From Seiridium cupressi (taxonomy: Eukaryota > Ascomycota > Sordariomycetes > Amphisphaeriales > Sporocadaceae): 64,000 nucleotides of DNA. Position numbers and translations under genes: made by a program. The DNA lies in contig JARVKI010000104.1 of assembly GCA_036674765.1 (NCBI GenBank), positions 62,001 to 126,000 of the forward strand, in the 5' to 3' direction. Position 1 is the first letter of the stretch; every line of letters starts with the position of its first letter. Of the stretch, positions 37,819 through 50,989 are shown one piece after another. The notes beneath the pieces are model-generated. The model was given only the letters and a program-made list of their open reading frames with translations, did not search any database and was not told where the DNA came from.

Positions 37819-38562
37819 GCTGCTGTAACGACTTGGCGAAATATTGTCTAAGAAACTTTTGCGAAGGGTACCTTTTTAGGGCGATGGATCTGCTGATGAT
37901 CGGGGATTCAGACGGTCGACGTCTACCCGATAGGATTAGCAATAGGCTACTCTTGGAAGTCCTGGGATTTTGAGAGAAAAGAACTTGATAATCGACCATA
38001 CGTTCGGTGGGTATTTCAATGTTCCCCAGGGTCTCCACCCATCTCGGAGTATCGGTACGCCGTAATGCGGGGGTAATCGCGGGGGCTAGTGCATTGCTAG
38101 CACGTTTAGTGGACCGTCAATGATGTAGTGAGGTATCGCAGACCCTCACGAACGTGGGCAGATGAGATTCATTGTCAACTTTACTGACAATTTTATTAAT
38201 GTAGTACAGTTTTAGGAACGGGAACTGGCACACACCCGAACATTCGTAATTGAGTCTGTCCACAGTGAATACTCAAAAATCCCCAGAAGAAATTAATGTG
38301 ACAACAGAAGTCATTCCCTTCCAGAAAACGACACTGCTCTTCCAGAGCTCAAACAGACAGGGATGACCGACGGAGAGAAGTGCGACGGGGAAAGCGCTAC
38401 AAAGATAACATGCCGGGAAGAAGTGCGCCACTTAGCGGCCCCACCCTGCCCGCGTACTGGTTGAGAGTTTCTGTATATTTACCGATTTATACATATATCG
38501 CATGATATTATCACTGTGACAATGACGACCTAACTTTTTTCTAACTTGATTTTTTGTCGATT
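37819..38562. other. Intergenic region
   Basis: About 740 bp between the MFS start codon and the stop of the Zn2Cys6 gene, both on the minus strand. It contains the MFS promoter. No other feature recognised. Confidence 0.5.
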
Positions 38563-40343
38563 TTATTCAACCAGATTTACCTTGTAGACGTTTGTTCCCC
38601 AAGCTTCATCCTCATAGCCTTCATGTCTGAACCGAGTGCATGTCAAAGTGGCCCACGTGCCTGTATCGCTGACCACCATGTTTGCCTTTACCTGGTGGAA
38701 TCTCGACTTCTCTGCTACATATTCACGAGGTCGAACAGAACTCAATGCCGCCTCGAAGCGCTCTTTAGGCTCTTTGCTGGCTGATTCCCGATCAGCAGCC
38801 CAGTCACCTTCTTCCAATGCCATGACTTTTGATGCAATGCGACCTAGAAGAGGACCACTCCAAATCAGCTCAGCATGAGGTGATCGCAGGATTAAGAATA
38901 TTGCGCGGCGGCGCAAACTCGGATTGCGACATTTCAGCGCTGTGTAGTAGAGTGCAGGGAATGTGCCCATCTCGATGGAGAAAGATGGTCCAATGCCAGA
39001 CATACTTGGCAGTGAAGTATCGTGCTCAAGATAGCCCACAATCTTCCATATATGCTCAACTTGAGAAATGAGTGATGCAAAACCAGGGATGAACGCGTCA
39101 AAAGTGATCTCTCTTCTGTGGGACAGGCATGTGCCAAGGATGATGCTGGCCATAGTGTAGTAAATCTTGAAGATCCGAAGTCCTAGATGGTCATGGATTG
39201 AGCAATCAGCGAACACGGTCTTCATGGAGGACTGGTAGGTCGCTCTCCAAGCTGACATGGTAGTTTGGAGGTTGGCCTGCCACTGTATGAGATCTGGAGG
39301 CATAAGTGATAAGTCCGGTTCCAGTGCATCGGCCCTGTCCCTGAGCTTCAAAACCGACGTCGTTAAAGCTTCAAGAGCTTGTCTTGCACTTCTGATGGAA
39401 TCAAACTGTGGTGGTATAGTAAATCCATGATCGCCCTCGAACATGGTGTCCACCCTGTCCATTTCTGGTAGATTCTGGCCGAGGAGATTTAATTGCATCG
39501 TGAGTCTCGCGAAGGCCTCTTTCACATACTCGTCAGCTAAGCTGGACTTGTGGCCACCCATCTGATGCCTCTGAAGTCGTTGCATGAGAATGATTGCATA
39601 GCGATAATGGCTCTCCATCATTTCTTGCTGGCCATTCATCATTTCCAAGCAAACGAAGAGGAAACAAGTCATGGCTGCAGCTCTGATAGAATGGATGTGT
39701 CCCCTTTTGTAAGTATACTGTTGAGCTCTCGGATAGCTTTGTTGTACTACTGCAACTTAAAAAGGTGTTGATCCTGTGCAACAGCACTCTGAGTGGCGGT
39801 GTTCCCCAAAACCCGAGCGTGAAGCTTTTGGAGATAAATCCGGTATGCGGAGCCCACAGCGACGGCAGCGTGAAATATTACAGGCTCCAGTACGCTAGCC
39901 TGGATCAGGAGGTGGTCCCAGAATTTCGACTTGAATGTCCCAGATATCTTGAGTGAGGGACATTTGCAGAAGAATTCGAAGCCCATCTTCTCCTCCTCCG
40001 TGCTCCATACCATGGCAACAGCAGGTGTGTATTGTGTGAGTACAGCGGATCTCAGGTCACCGTGTCCGGCGGTGTGGGAACGAATGCGCATGGACCCGCC
40101 TCCCCAGACGCCATATCCATCGCATAATCTACCCGAGTGTGTGCATTTGAGACATGTTGGCCGGGTTTCATCACACTTTACTCGTCGAAGTCTGATTCTT
40201 TCGTCAGCTATACCAAAATTATGCGGGAGTTGCCGCCTAAGAGTGGGGAAATGGTCCATGACATGACGAATAAAATAGAGATGCACGTACTTACAAGTCC
40301 GACAGCCGGATTTAACATGCGATCGACGCTTGGATGTTTGCAT
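38563..40343 (-). pseudogene. Zn2Cys6 transcription factor, damaged or re-spliced
   Basis: Fungal binuclear zinc cluster regulator. Exon 1 is 40343-40291, intron 40290-40192, then a frame from 40191. The DNA-binding domain is intact: C-RT-C-KLRRVK-C-DETRPT-C-LK-C-THSGRL-C, with the intron falling just after the second Cys. The rest fits the DUF3468/fungal_trans_2 type, ending with KVNLVE at 38563. The frame is broken near 39750: TTGCAG is followed by TAG (39749-39747) where family members have Gln in a (Q)QYNKAIREL motif, and about 60 bases later one base is missing before AAAMTCFLFVCLE. Alternatively a 68-nt GTAGTA...CAG intron (39750-39683) would skip both lesions and rejoin the frame exactly (537 aa), losing some 23 conserved residues. 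Divergently placed to the aldo-keto reductase, which may be its target. Confidence 0.8.
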
Positions 40344-41320
40344 TTTGTAGCTCAACCCAGCCCGCCAAGCTCAAGTCGAAAATCACAGGCCAGCGCCGAA
40401 CTGGATAGTAGTGCCACAGTAGCCAAAGTCTCCTCTACCAGATCTCGTTTTGCACGCCGAGGATGGGACTTCCACTACGACAAGGCGTCTCAGTGTGGGT
40501 CGAAGGCGGTAAACGAGGCTCCGGTACCAGTGCTACAACAGTCTCAGATCATGAGCACTGCCGAGTTCAAAGGATTGCGGAGTCTCACAGATTCACGTCA
40601 CGCGCGTGAAGGTGAGCGTAGGTAGTCGTTCAGGGCTGACATGCATGAGTCGGAGATGGCGGATATTTTGTGGTGGAGAAGGAATGGAGACTTCGGGAAG
40701 GCTGGTCTCTCATTGGAGAATCAATTAAGGCGGTAGTGATAAGATCAAGCTAAGCAGAATTCACAAGCTGACTAATGTCTCTGCAGATGCTAACAGCTAC
40801 AAGTATATAGGAATAAATTTGAACCGCTGTCGAGTATCCTACCAAATATCCGGTGTAAAAAATGGCATAATCGCATACGCTTTACCGTATTTAGTTTAAG
40901 TGCTCGTTAAGATACCTCCCAGGGGTTCAAAATTATCACCATGCATTGTACTGCGGGGTCAATCGAGAGGGTCCCATACATAGGAATTCACCTCTGAACA
41001 GCGACCAGCAATGATCATAACTGATGAAAATGGATCCATCGGGTTGCTATGCTTCTGATTGGTTGTGATGCGTGGGACCTGTAGTGTCAAGACCCTGAGT
41101 CGTCATGCTCAGACAGCTGATGCGACACGGATATACGGGTGGACAAAAAGAGAATTCTTCGACCTTGTATCTCGTAATTAAAGTAGGATGTTCTTTACTG
41201 AATATATAAAGTCCAGCGCATCGTTCTTTACGACTATTAATGTCCTAAGAAACTCCAACATCTTAAAAACACCTTATTACTAAGTTGAAACTTCTTATAT
41301 CAACATACCTCATCAACACT
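40344..41320. promoter_or_regulatory. Bidirectional region between regulator and reductase
   Basis: Nearly 1 kb between divergent start codons. A TATA box TATATAAA lies at 41203-41210, 111 bp upstream of the reductase ATG. No other gene. Possible binding sites for the divergent regulator cannot be assigned with confidence. Confidence 0.55.
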
Positions 41321-42584
<1,264 letters not shown>

Positions 42585-43700
42585 GTTTCTGGTTAACTTC
42601 CCTCGGTATCTGGATACTTCGTAGTATACCTTGCTAAGCCTTAGAATCATCGGTGGTGATATTACCTAAGAATATATATCACGAATTGGGTCTGTATCCC
42701 GCCAGTTCTAGTGACAAATAAAAAATCAATTTATTTAAGTGTTATAAGAAGGAGAGCCTGTGTGACTAGGTTAAGAAAATCCGAGAAGAAGACCGCCTAG
42801 TGGAAATAATGGGAAGTCTTCGTTGTTTATAATCCTGCCAAGTCCCATGGTAAGGAATTTGACGAGAACTTAATGTTTTCAATGTAATTCGACCAATTTG
42901 CGGCTGTACCGGGAAGCAAAGAGATGTAGCAGTCCAGACGGCTAGATTCAGGCTATAACAAAGAATAGCGTCCCCCAAAATGTTCTGTTTATCGATTAGT
43001 GTTTGATATATCAGGCCTCGCAATGGAGACTTACGCGACTGATCATGCCAAATCATCCGAAATCCGCCATACTCGTGACGTTCGGTAGACCTGACTCATC
43101 AACGTGACTTAAAGACAGAGAAAGCCCAGTCACAATAGTATCCTCGGAATCAAGGACTACGAAACGTCTTGTTGTAAGTGTGTGTATTAATATATTCTAG
43201 CGTACTACGTACGAAATGCCTTACACCTCTACGGTGTCAGGTTGGCTCTTCGGTGCTAAGGACTACTCTTACTCGCGATGCTAGGGTTTACCAGGCGAGT
43301 AAGGCGGTCCTGGCTCTGCAGGGAAGTCCACCCCACCCCGTCTCTCCTCAATTTCATTGCAAATGAAGCCATAGGATGCCACTGCTGGCTGCTGCCCATC
43401 CGTCATTGCTGTACGTCGGGCTGTCGAGCAGCTGCAATTCGCCAACCGTCACCGTCGCTTTCTAATCTTCTCGTAAGGTGCTTGACCAATAACAGAGACA
43501 ACACAGTGGGTATCCAGGATCCGACGTCTGGGCCTATAGCTTATATCTGACTGCGGCGGGATCCGCGAGATTTGTGCCCAACTCTCCACGGTAGCTTTCG
43601 GAGGCATTCCTCGAGGTCGCCCTTGGCGTTGATTTTGTTTGGTCTTGTACTTATTTTTGATCAATGGCGAGGTAGCTTTCGTTTCTTTCCCATAATGCTT
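42585..43700. other. Convergent intergenic region
   Basis: About 1.1 kb between the ends of the reductase and the F-box gene. Frames such as 42766-43056 (minus) and 43278-43550 (plus) show no domain. Nothing else recognised. Confidence 0.5.
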
Positions 43701-44531
43701 TCACAGCGCCTTGTGGAATTCTCTATATGAGTTAAACGCACGGGTGATAGCATGCCATTTCGGGTCATGAGGTGAGCGGCAAGTACCAAGTCCGTGATAG
43801 GTTCTTATCGTAACCGTCCAGCCTCTGTCTGTACACTCAATAGAAGATTCCCAATCAGTCGCACACTTCTGACACCATCCCATGACGCGATTCTCCGTAC
43901 TCTTAATCGTGTCTATAGGCAACTGCACGGCCGCGCGGGTACCCCTGCCCTGGCCAAATTCCGCGTGGGGGCATATGGCAAAGGCGATGAGATTGGTGTT
44001 GAAATAAATTGGTGGGGTGACTGCGTCGGCGCTTTCATGGGAGAATGTATGTGTACAAGCTATGAAAAGCTCGCCGAGGATTAACTTGGCTGTCCATGCT
44101 TCTTTCCGGGATATCCCCTGCCTGGGGTACTGTGTTTCGTACATACATGCCAGAAAAGAGGCAGGAAGGCCATGCTGCGGGCCGAGAATTTCGTAATTTG
44201 TGGTACGATGGGCGGAACACCAGGGAAGGTTGAAACAGCCGAGTCCGAAATGCACATCAGGTGGCCTTCTCGGGCTTGTGACTTTATGGAAGTGTCTGTC
44301 CAGCCCCAATGGCGCAAGCTTCTTGTTGATAACGCAATAGCTTACGCCTGGGATCTCACTTTCCAGACGAAAAAGCAGGGTTTCCGTTGCATCTGGGTCG
44401 AGGCAATGGGCGAGATTCCAAATATCCCAAATGTGGTACATGTGCTTGCACGTCAGGGCGAGACAAACGGCATCAGCGGCCGGTAGAAGCTCGGAGACGA
44501 TGAGGATGAGCTCAGTTGGTAACAGCTCCAA
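43701..44531 (-). CDS. F-box domain protein, start uncertain
   Basis: Substrate-adaptor type protein for SCF ubiquitin ligases. The frame 44531-43701 encodes 276 residues without an intron. The F-box is at the extreme N-terminus (LELLPTELILIVSELLPAADAVCLALTCKHMY begins the domain; key pattern LPTEL, then LALTCK). The remainder is Cys- and Trp-containing (CQKCATDWESS, PHDPKWHAITRAF) as in many fungal F-box proteins of unknown target. There is no ATG at the 5' end: the conserved sequence begins with TTG and remains open upstream (RETRESSLELLP) with no Met before a stop, so either a short first exon lies upstream or the start codon has been lost. The end at 43701 is firm. Confidence 0.8.
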   Translation of the reverse strand: MELLPTELILIVSELLPAADAVCLALTCKHMYHIWDIWNLAHCLDPDATETLLFRLESEIPGVSYCVINKKLAPLGLDRHFHKVTSPRRPPDVHFGLGCFNLPWCSAHRTTNYEILGPQHGLPASFLACMYETQYPRQGISRKEAWTAKLILGELFIACTHTFSHESADAVTPPIYFNTNLIAFAICPHAEFGQGRGTRAAVQLPIDTIKSTENRVMGWCQKCATDWESSIECTDRGWTVTIRTYHGLGTCRSPHDPKWHAITRAFNSYREFHKAL

Positions 44532-45298
44532 GCTTGATTCCCGAGTTTCCCGTAGCTTTTGGACCTCTGGTGTTTTTTTGAGTCCCCTGCAGTTCTTCGA
44601 CCTTTGACGTCAAAATAGCAGTCGAGGAACCAGAGCTGGACGTGTCCCAGAAGGCCCAGCGTAATGACCAAGTTCATACCATTGCGTAACCCGTAATATT
44701 TTTGCTGGTCGGAAGCAGGTAATTGCCAAGACGGTTCACTTTGTTGTTGTACCTGAATGGGATGGCTTGCAGTTGTTAGGATCAAGGGGCCAATCGAGCT
44801 TTGCTGATGTAAAAGTAATGGTGAAATTCGAAAGATTATGCATTGGTCAAGGTTCAAGATTTTGTTATAGGTAAGAGGTCAGTAGATTTCGTTGTATGAA
44901 TGAGGGCCAATAATCTTCTCAGATCGTCATCCTTCTCATTGCCAACTCGGCGCAGTGTTGAGTGAGTGCGCTACGGAGAAAAATGCAAGCGAAGCTAGTG
45001 GGTGAGTGGGGTAGTTTTAACACTGATTAAAAGCGTAGATCACCGTCCTCAATCAAACTACCTGACTACCAGCTACAAGTACCTACATGAGGTAGTCTTT
45101 TGGACCAGACTTTCAATTGCTTCAACATGATCGGTCTGAACCAAACCAACAGAAAGGAAAGAGTGATGACAAGGCGTGGTGTATTTAGAGCTATCTGCTG
45201 CTGCTGGTCTGACCTAGTCTGTATTAACCCCTCGGTCCACGTGACTGTCCCACAAACACCTACAAGGTAATTCCTTCTTAGCGTACTAACCCCATATG

Positions 45299-45330
45299 CC
45301 TCCCCCCTCCCCCCTCCCTCCCTCTTCTTC
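45299..45330. repeat. Polypyrimidine tract, G-quadruplex-capable on minus
   Basis: The plus strand reads CCTCCCCCCTCCCCCCTCCC followed by TCCCTC and CTTCTTCC. The minus strand therefore has at least four runs of three or more G with 1-base loops, a classical quadruplex-capable pattern. It lies in a gene-free stretch. Confidence 0.75.
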
Positions 45331-45462
45331 CGCGGACATAACTGGGGGTAGCGTCGGGACCAGGCAGCCAGGTTATTGGTATGCACCACCACCGTCTGCA
45401 CCTATATGGCCATCCTGTCAAGACGGGCGAAGATTATGAAGAATAGATTGAGCCATTGATTG

Positions 45463-45510
45463 GGTGATTGAGTGATTGAGTGATTGAGTGATTCAGCGAT
45501 TGATTGAGCA
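45463..45510 (+). repeat. Short tandem repeat of GATTGAGT
   Basis: About four tandem copies of the 8-mer GATTGAGT, followed by degenerate copies (GATTCAGC, GATTGATT). Non-coding microsatellite-like array. Confidence 0.85.
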
Positions 45511-46128
45511 CTGGGGAATATATATGGCGAAGGGCTCTGGGTCGAGTGCCTGCATCACGTGGATACTCGTCAGTCCTGATGCAGAGAACGAATGGAATCG
45601 TGGTGGTAATAAGGGACTGGTCACTTACTTTGCTGGAACCGCTTCATGCGCAGTGTCTCCCTCGTCAAGAACTCCATTGTTCGGAGTTCCCAAGCGCGCA
45701 GGGTGTTCACACGGCCGAGTCTGTGAGATCGTCTTTCACCGAACCGCTACTCTTTTCGCCGATCTCTGTGTGTAGAAGACATGCCGAGCAGATGAAGAGC
45801 GACTGCCGCGCGATGGGTGGGCGAAAACAGGCTGACGATCAGCGAAGTAAGCCGGTTGATAGGATGAGAGGATAGATGGGAAGAAGACTTTCGATGCCGC
45901 AAAAGAGGAGGCCGTCGGTGGATGGGAGGAGTTGGGCCGTTGATCGATGGAAGAGGTAGATAGTCAGTAAGTGGGAAGAGGGAGAAGGGGACTCACCTTG
46001 GTTGGGATCGTCTTAGTTCACCACAAGGTGGCAAGCCCCAGCATCGCGTCAAGATGCAATCCCTTCGCTGGGGAAACACCGAAGTGCCCACCCCCGCCCT
46101 GTAGGGGTGTAGAACCTTTCGTGGTCCT

Positions 46129-46917
46129 TCACGCCGAAGCCGCTCGCCTGTGACGAGGGTAGACTCCGGTTTTTGCCTTACGAATCGATTGTGGAAGGTA
46201 CCGAAGTAGTATGTCCACCTCAGATGCCATCGCTACATGTACATCTGTCCGAAGCCTGTGGTTGTTCAGCGCCTCGGCGATTGCGTGGGAATCACTTGAC
46301 ATCTTGAGCAAAAGCTCGCGTGGCTCTGACAGTATGCCAAGGATATCTGAGTGATTTTTCGTGCCATTCTCCTTCCTTTCACGCAGAAGATCGGAAATCA
46401 CCTTTAGCTCCCCCACGACCTGCTGAAGCAGTTCGAGGGTTTGCCTCTGGGCTTCACGGGACTCCTGGAGATCCGGTGACACTGGAGTCTCGGGTTATTT
46501 GAGACCCCAAGACCTCAACATCCCGAGAAAGCGTGATGAGAGGTTCTTAATCCATTCTCCCAGCGAAGTATGGGCAGCAAGAAGGGTGAGGGTGTTTATA
46601 AAAAAACCCCCAAACGAGAGTGATGATTGCAACGACGTCTGTCGACATTGTGAGAAAGTTGAAGCGTGTCTGTCAGTAAGTAATTTGCCTCAGTAGCATT
46701 CGCGGCCTGCCGAGAAAGGAAGAAAAGAGAGAGAGGACTTGGGAGCGTCGGGAGATTTGACCAAGCCATCCTCACAGGCTTCGGAGGCTGCTTCCCATGA
46801 TACTAGACCGAAAAAGAGGGAAGTAATGAAGATGGTGTTGTGGGAAGTCATGTAGAGGAGACGTTCGACTATGTCGTCATAGCGAAGTAGAGAGACATTT
46901 GCAAACCCTGGATGCAT
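46129..46917 (-). pseudogene. Unknown membrane/coiled-coil protein with in-frame TAA
   Basis: Not recognised as a named family. From ATG 46917 the frame gives MHPGFANVSLLRYDD and a hydrophobic segment (NTIFITSLFFGLVSWEAA). A likely intron runs from a GTCAAA donor after EDGL to a CGACAG acceptor (with CTGAC branch-like sequence), after which the same frame continues TSLQSSLSFGGFFINTLTLL, a second hydrophobic segment, and LGMLRSWGLK. Then TAA (46497-46495) interrupts, but the same frame goes straight on for about 120 codons with clearly protein-like, heptad-rich sequence (LELLQQVVGELKVISDLL, EVDILLRYLPQ) to the stop at 46129. The simplest reading is a CAA to TAA change. It could instead be two separate genes or a mis-modelled intron. 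An upstream exon ending at a TTTTACAG acceptor near 46940 is possible. Confidence 0.5.
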
Positions 46918-49311
46918 AGCGGTGACTGCTTGCCGTACTGTAAAATACCATGTTAGATTTATTGTGATGGCAGGACGTATCAACAATGCCGTGGGCACAG
47001 TATTAACTCCCTTGCACTTGACAGGAAAGAGGGCGCGCCGCGGTTTGGGCCGCGGACAGTTTTATGTGCAAAAAGGTCGCTCATGCCTTATAAGTTACCA
47101 AAAGACGACAAGAACCACACATTTATGGATGGTTCTTGCCATGTCATACCTCATCCCTGCTAAAAGGCTTCCGGCGTCACGCGTGCACTACTCTCCCGAG
47201 TTGTCCCTGTCGGTTTGGACGGGGTGCATGTCAAGCAGGGACTTGGCCAGCGAAGTCGTTGCATCGTAGGTTCCAGCTAATTGAGAGACCGACTATTAAG
47301 AGTAAATCTGACGACGTAATTACGGCCATGGTCGAATGTATTATATTCCATTTAGGGAAGCACCTCCAGTCGTATAAAGCTTTCCAACGCTGCGAGGGTG
47401 TGAAGGTTCTCTACCGGGTAGGGAGTCCTGGGAAGAGGGCATAATTTCAGTAATGGTGTCACAAGCACATGGATTGATCGCACGTTTCCATCACAAGTGG
47501 ATTATGATGGTGGCAGGTTCGGAAGATGTCAGAAGCCGTGGTAAGTCTTCACCATCAACCCCCTACACCACATTCCCTTCCATGGTAGGCGCTACATGCC
47601 CCCTTTCTTCGAACCTCTTGGCTGAGTCAGCGCCATATTCGCAAACTGCGCGTTCTTGATTGCAGGGAAGGCCGCGTACGCTCACTTCGAGCCCGGCCGC
47701 AAATTATCCGACGGTAGTTGGAAGTGCTGGGCCGCAGGCGCGCATTCGCCACTTCAAGAAGCAATTACCTATTGGAATTGAAACTTGGGTAGACTAATTA
47801 GACTAATTACACCGTATCGCAATGTTCGCAGAAGTAAAAGGTTTGTGTGTGTAAATATGATGCCTTAGAGCAGATTCCCAATCTAAATTTTGGCGGAAAA
47901 TTTGCGCCTAGGGTGCATTTGGGATGTTACAACGTGATCTCTTGAATGAAAGAGCACCTGTCGAGAAAGCGCCACATATACATGTGCCTAGCTGAGTGGG
48001 AACACACAAACGTCGATGTGACGTTAAGGCTTGAATTGTGGATTAGAAGGATCACTGCTTGCTGAAGTGACCGCCATTGGCCCGGGAATCACCGGTGTTT
48101 GAGAAAGAACATGAATGGAACACCGACTGACTGACTGAATGACTGGTAGCGCCGCTCCTCGTGATATCTATTCGGTCCGCTTGTTATAGATATGCCAGCC
48201 AATTTTGGATAAGAAGCGAAGGTCATTACCAGTTAAGCTTAGGGGCTTGTTACGCCATATTAGCTGAATATTGTTTTCAGCCACGTGGTACGTTTACGTA
48301 GATCGGGAGTTGAGATGCACTGTTAGCCTAGGTAGCCAAGCGTCCAAGTCAATATGGCTTTCATCACGATTTTTTTGCGTTGCAAATTTTGTTATTATTG
48401 TGCAGACCACCCGCAACCCCAGGCATGACATCTCGATAGGCACCAGAAACGCGTCTAGTAGTTGTCACTGGCTGCCGGACACCCAATCATCTTTATTACC
48501 GTTGGAGCCGCGAGCCCTCATCTGCCAGTGTGGTCAAGTGGAGCCCCACGGTCTTCGCATGGAGTTGTCATTAGCCAGCACCAACCATTAGATACAATGT
48601 AAGAATTTGGGCTCCAATTTCGTAGGGGGCAGAACTCCATCCGTCTAACATATTACTATCAATCCCAATACGTGCCATATTAGTCTCCTTACCAGCGGAG
48701 GAGGTTTGTCTCTCGTTATCTAGATCCTAGGAAGCGCCTGCAACTTAAAACGAGTTCTTGACCAGATCAAGAGCGGCTACGTGAGTTTGCATAAGAATAA
48801 GAATATTGATGAAAGGGTGGCTTAAGGCGGGAGAGGAAGTGCTAAGGGGAGTTGGAGAACGACAAGCACAGAGAGCTCCGGAAAGCTTCTGATATATCGG
48901 TCACTATGTTGGCCACAAAATTCCGCCGGTACAGCCAGATACGGGCCTGCCTCGTAGGAGGGCTATACAAGACACGAAATGCGATAAACGTTACACAGTA
49001 TGTGAGGAAGTTCCTCAGGCGGGCCAAGAAGGATGAGCGAACGCATACATCCTTCTTTTGCTCCAGATGGATATCGATTACGAAGACGTTCTGCCATAAT
49101 ACCATTTCCGAATAGTCTTCTACGGTCAATCGAAAATCCACCTGCTAGTATCACAGCCTTGCGTGGTTGGAGTTCTGCCCAACTGTTTGCAAGCTTGGCT
49201 AGAGTATTGCTGGGCATTTCTACAATGAGTATATCTGGAAGTTGACCGCCCTTCTTGCTTCACACTGTCTGAAGGACAACGAGAAACGAGCCGCTCTCTT
49301 CGTTACTGAGC
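46918..49311. other. Gene-poor stretch
   Basis: About 2.4 kb. Two overlapping minus-strand frames (48842-49141 and 48963-49217) have some protein-like character, for example ELQPRKAVILAGGFSID in the second and an aromatic, hydrophobic segment in the first, but no family is recognised and no model closes. They may be worn remains of a gene adjoining the HET relic. Otherwise only a short GACT run near 48124-48140. Confidence 0.45.
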
Positions 49312-50539
49312 TTAACCAATCGCGTCTCGTCTTTCGTCTTTCCAAAGAGTGCTATAGTTGCCCGAGCTCCCCGCACAAACTTGCCGCTCATTTAGCCAGC
49401 TGACTATCGGGTAGACTTCGCGGACTTCGAAGCCTGGGAGAAGATGCCGAAAGACGAAGGACCAACCTGGTTCCCTGCTGTTGTGATGCACCAATGGATT
49501 AAGTCGGATGTATATTGACTTCACGCTATAGCGTCGCCAAATACGATAGTCAACAAGTAGAGTATTAGGCATGGCACGCTCGCAAGTACCGTCAGGATGA
49601 CGCCGGGGGCCAATGGCATAGGCATGTGAAAAGTCGTTGAGGGGCGGACAGCGGAGTACGGCCCAGGCGGCAGTGCCGTGGGTGTATAGAGGAACTTGAA
49701 TATGGAGACCAGTATTCCTTAAAGTGTAGGGCAGAAAAGAAAGCCTGCCGTAAAATGGTGCGATCTTGCGGCCACTCCGTAGAAATTCGGCGGGGGAAAG
49801 GGCCAATAGCCTAGCTCTGTTCTTATGCCAGGTATTCCTCTCGTGATCGTCCCAGGCGAAGATGGAGTGATCTCCCGAGTTGGCCATGACAGGAATCTGT
49901 AGCCGAGTAGAAGCCCGTTCGCCTTCACCATACAATAGAGGCTTGTTCACATCGAAGATACCCATCAGACAGTAAGCAATATCCTCGACCCGTGTCGCCA
50001 TTCGGTGGGCGGCCCAATACATTCGCTCGGCGATACTGGCCTCGCGTATGCAGAACTAACACCAGCTATATTGCTAATGATCTTGGAGAGTTTCTGCTTC
50101 GCTCCGAGAGGCTGCCAGTCACGGGTGAAGAATATGACATGTGAAGGGGCCAGAAGCTCTTGCAGGGTCCAGCCACGCGTGAACTATCGGGTTTTTGGTA
50201 AGTCTTTGCTGCCATCTACGTCTGCTGAGTAGGCGAAGCAACACTCTGCCTCGTGTTACCAGCGAAACATGGAGTTGATCGCCTCGGAGAGTTCAGCACT
50301 GCTAGTCTTATCGATGTAGCACGTGTCGACCCAGATATAGCCCAAAAAGCGATTTAAAGCTTGTACACATGCCTTCTCAATCTTGACAAGACCGGCTTTG
50401 ACAACTGGGCCACTACGGGCGGTGTGTATTCCTGGAAGGAGATTTCATCACTGCCCCATGTATGCGACAGAATCGCATACGGCGGGGGTTGTGACGAGAA
50501 CTCCTCCAGGCGCAGTATCTTGGCATTCAGCAATCGCAT
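49312..50539 (-). pseudogene. Heterokaryon incompatibility (HET) domain pseudogene
   Basis: HET-domain proteins trigger cell death after fusion of incompatible hyphae. The N-terminus is typical: MRLLNAKILRLEEF and YAILSHTWGSDEISFQ from ATG 50539. The conserved KAGLVKIEKAC and YIWVDTCYIDKTSSAELSEAINSMFRW follow in another frame, so about one base is lost between 50399 and 50440. In that frame TAA (50258-50256) replaces a Tyr after FRW, and TAG (50186-50184) replaces the Trp of (R)WFTRGWTLQELLAP. A second one-base loss occurs before MYWAAHRMATRVEDIAYCL (from 50022), after which 236 codons run open to the stop at 49312, including GIFDVNKPLLYGEG and HSIFAW. All four lesions are independent, so the gene is dead. 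The overall layout is still full length, so the decay is not old. Confidence 0.93.
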
Positions 50540-50989
50540 GGCGTAGAGTGAATGGGATTATTGAGGTGGTTGATGGGAAGGAATACACAGCCATAGTAAC
50601 GCGGGGCTCGTCACCGCAAAGCGGAACTCAGCTGAAGAGATTGATGACCACAGTACGGCTGAGACAATTTGGTCAAATACACACTACATGTAGATCCGCT
50701 TCAGACATCTTGATCGACACTAGGGACATGCATACCTGGCAGCTGTCACAGACTGCCACGTATTCGAACATTTTCACTCAGGATGTGGAATAAACCACAC
50801 TAACTTATTGTATAGCCTACGCCGACGCCGTGTTTCTGACTTGTGGAGAAGGAGATACCAGCCTGTTTCAACTGGGATTCGGCCGTCCTTACCCCGGATA
50901 TGTTGTCTTCATATATGTTGGTGCCAAATGCGAAACAGTCTCGCTCCGCCATGAGCCGGTGTCATTGAGGACGTGATTGGCCATCGATC

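Larger units (their letters stand above)
44532..46128. other. Intergenic region with simple repeats
   Basis: About 1.6 kb with no recognisable gene. It contains a C-rich/polypyrimidine tract (45299-45330) and a GATTGAGT tandem repeat (45463-45510), annotated separately. The minus-strand frame 44453-44857 overlaps the F-box gene out of frame and shows no domain. Confidence 0.5.
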
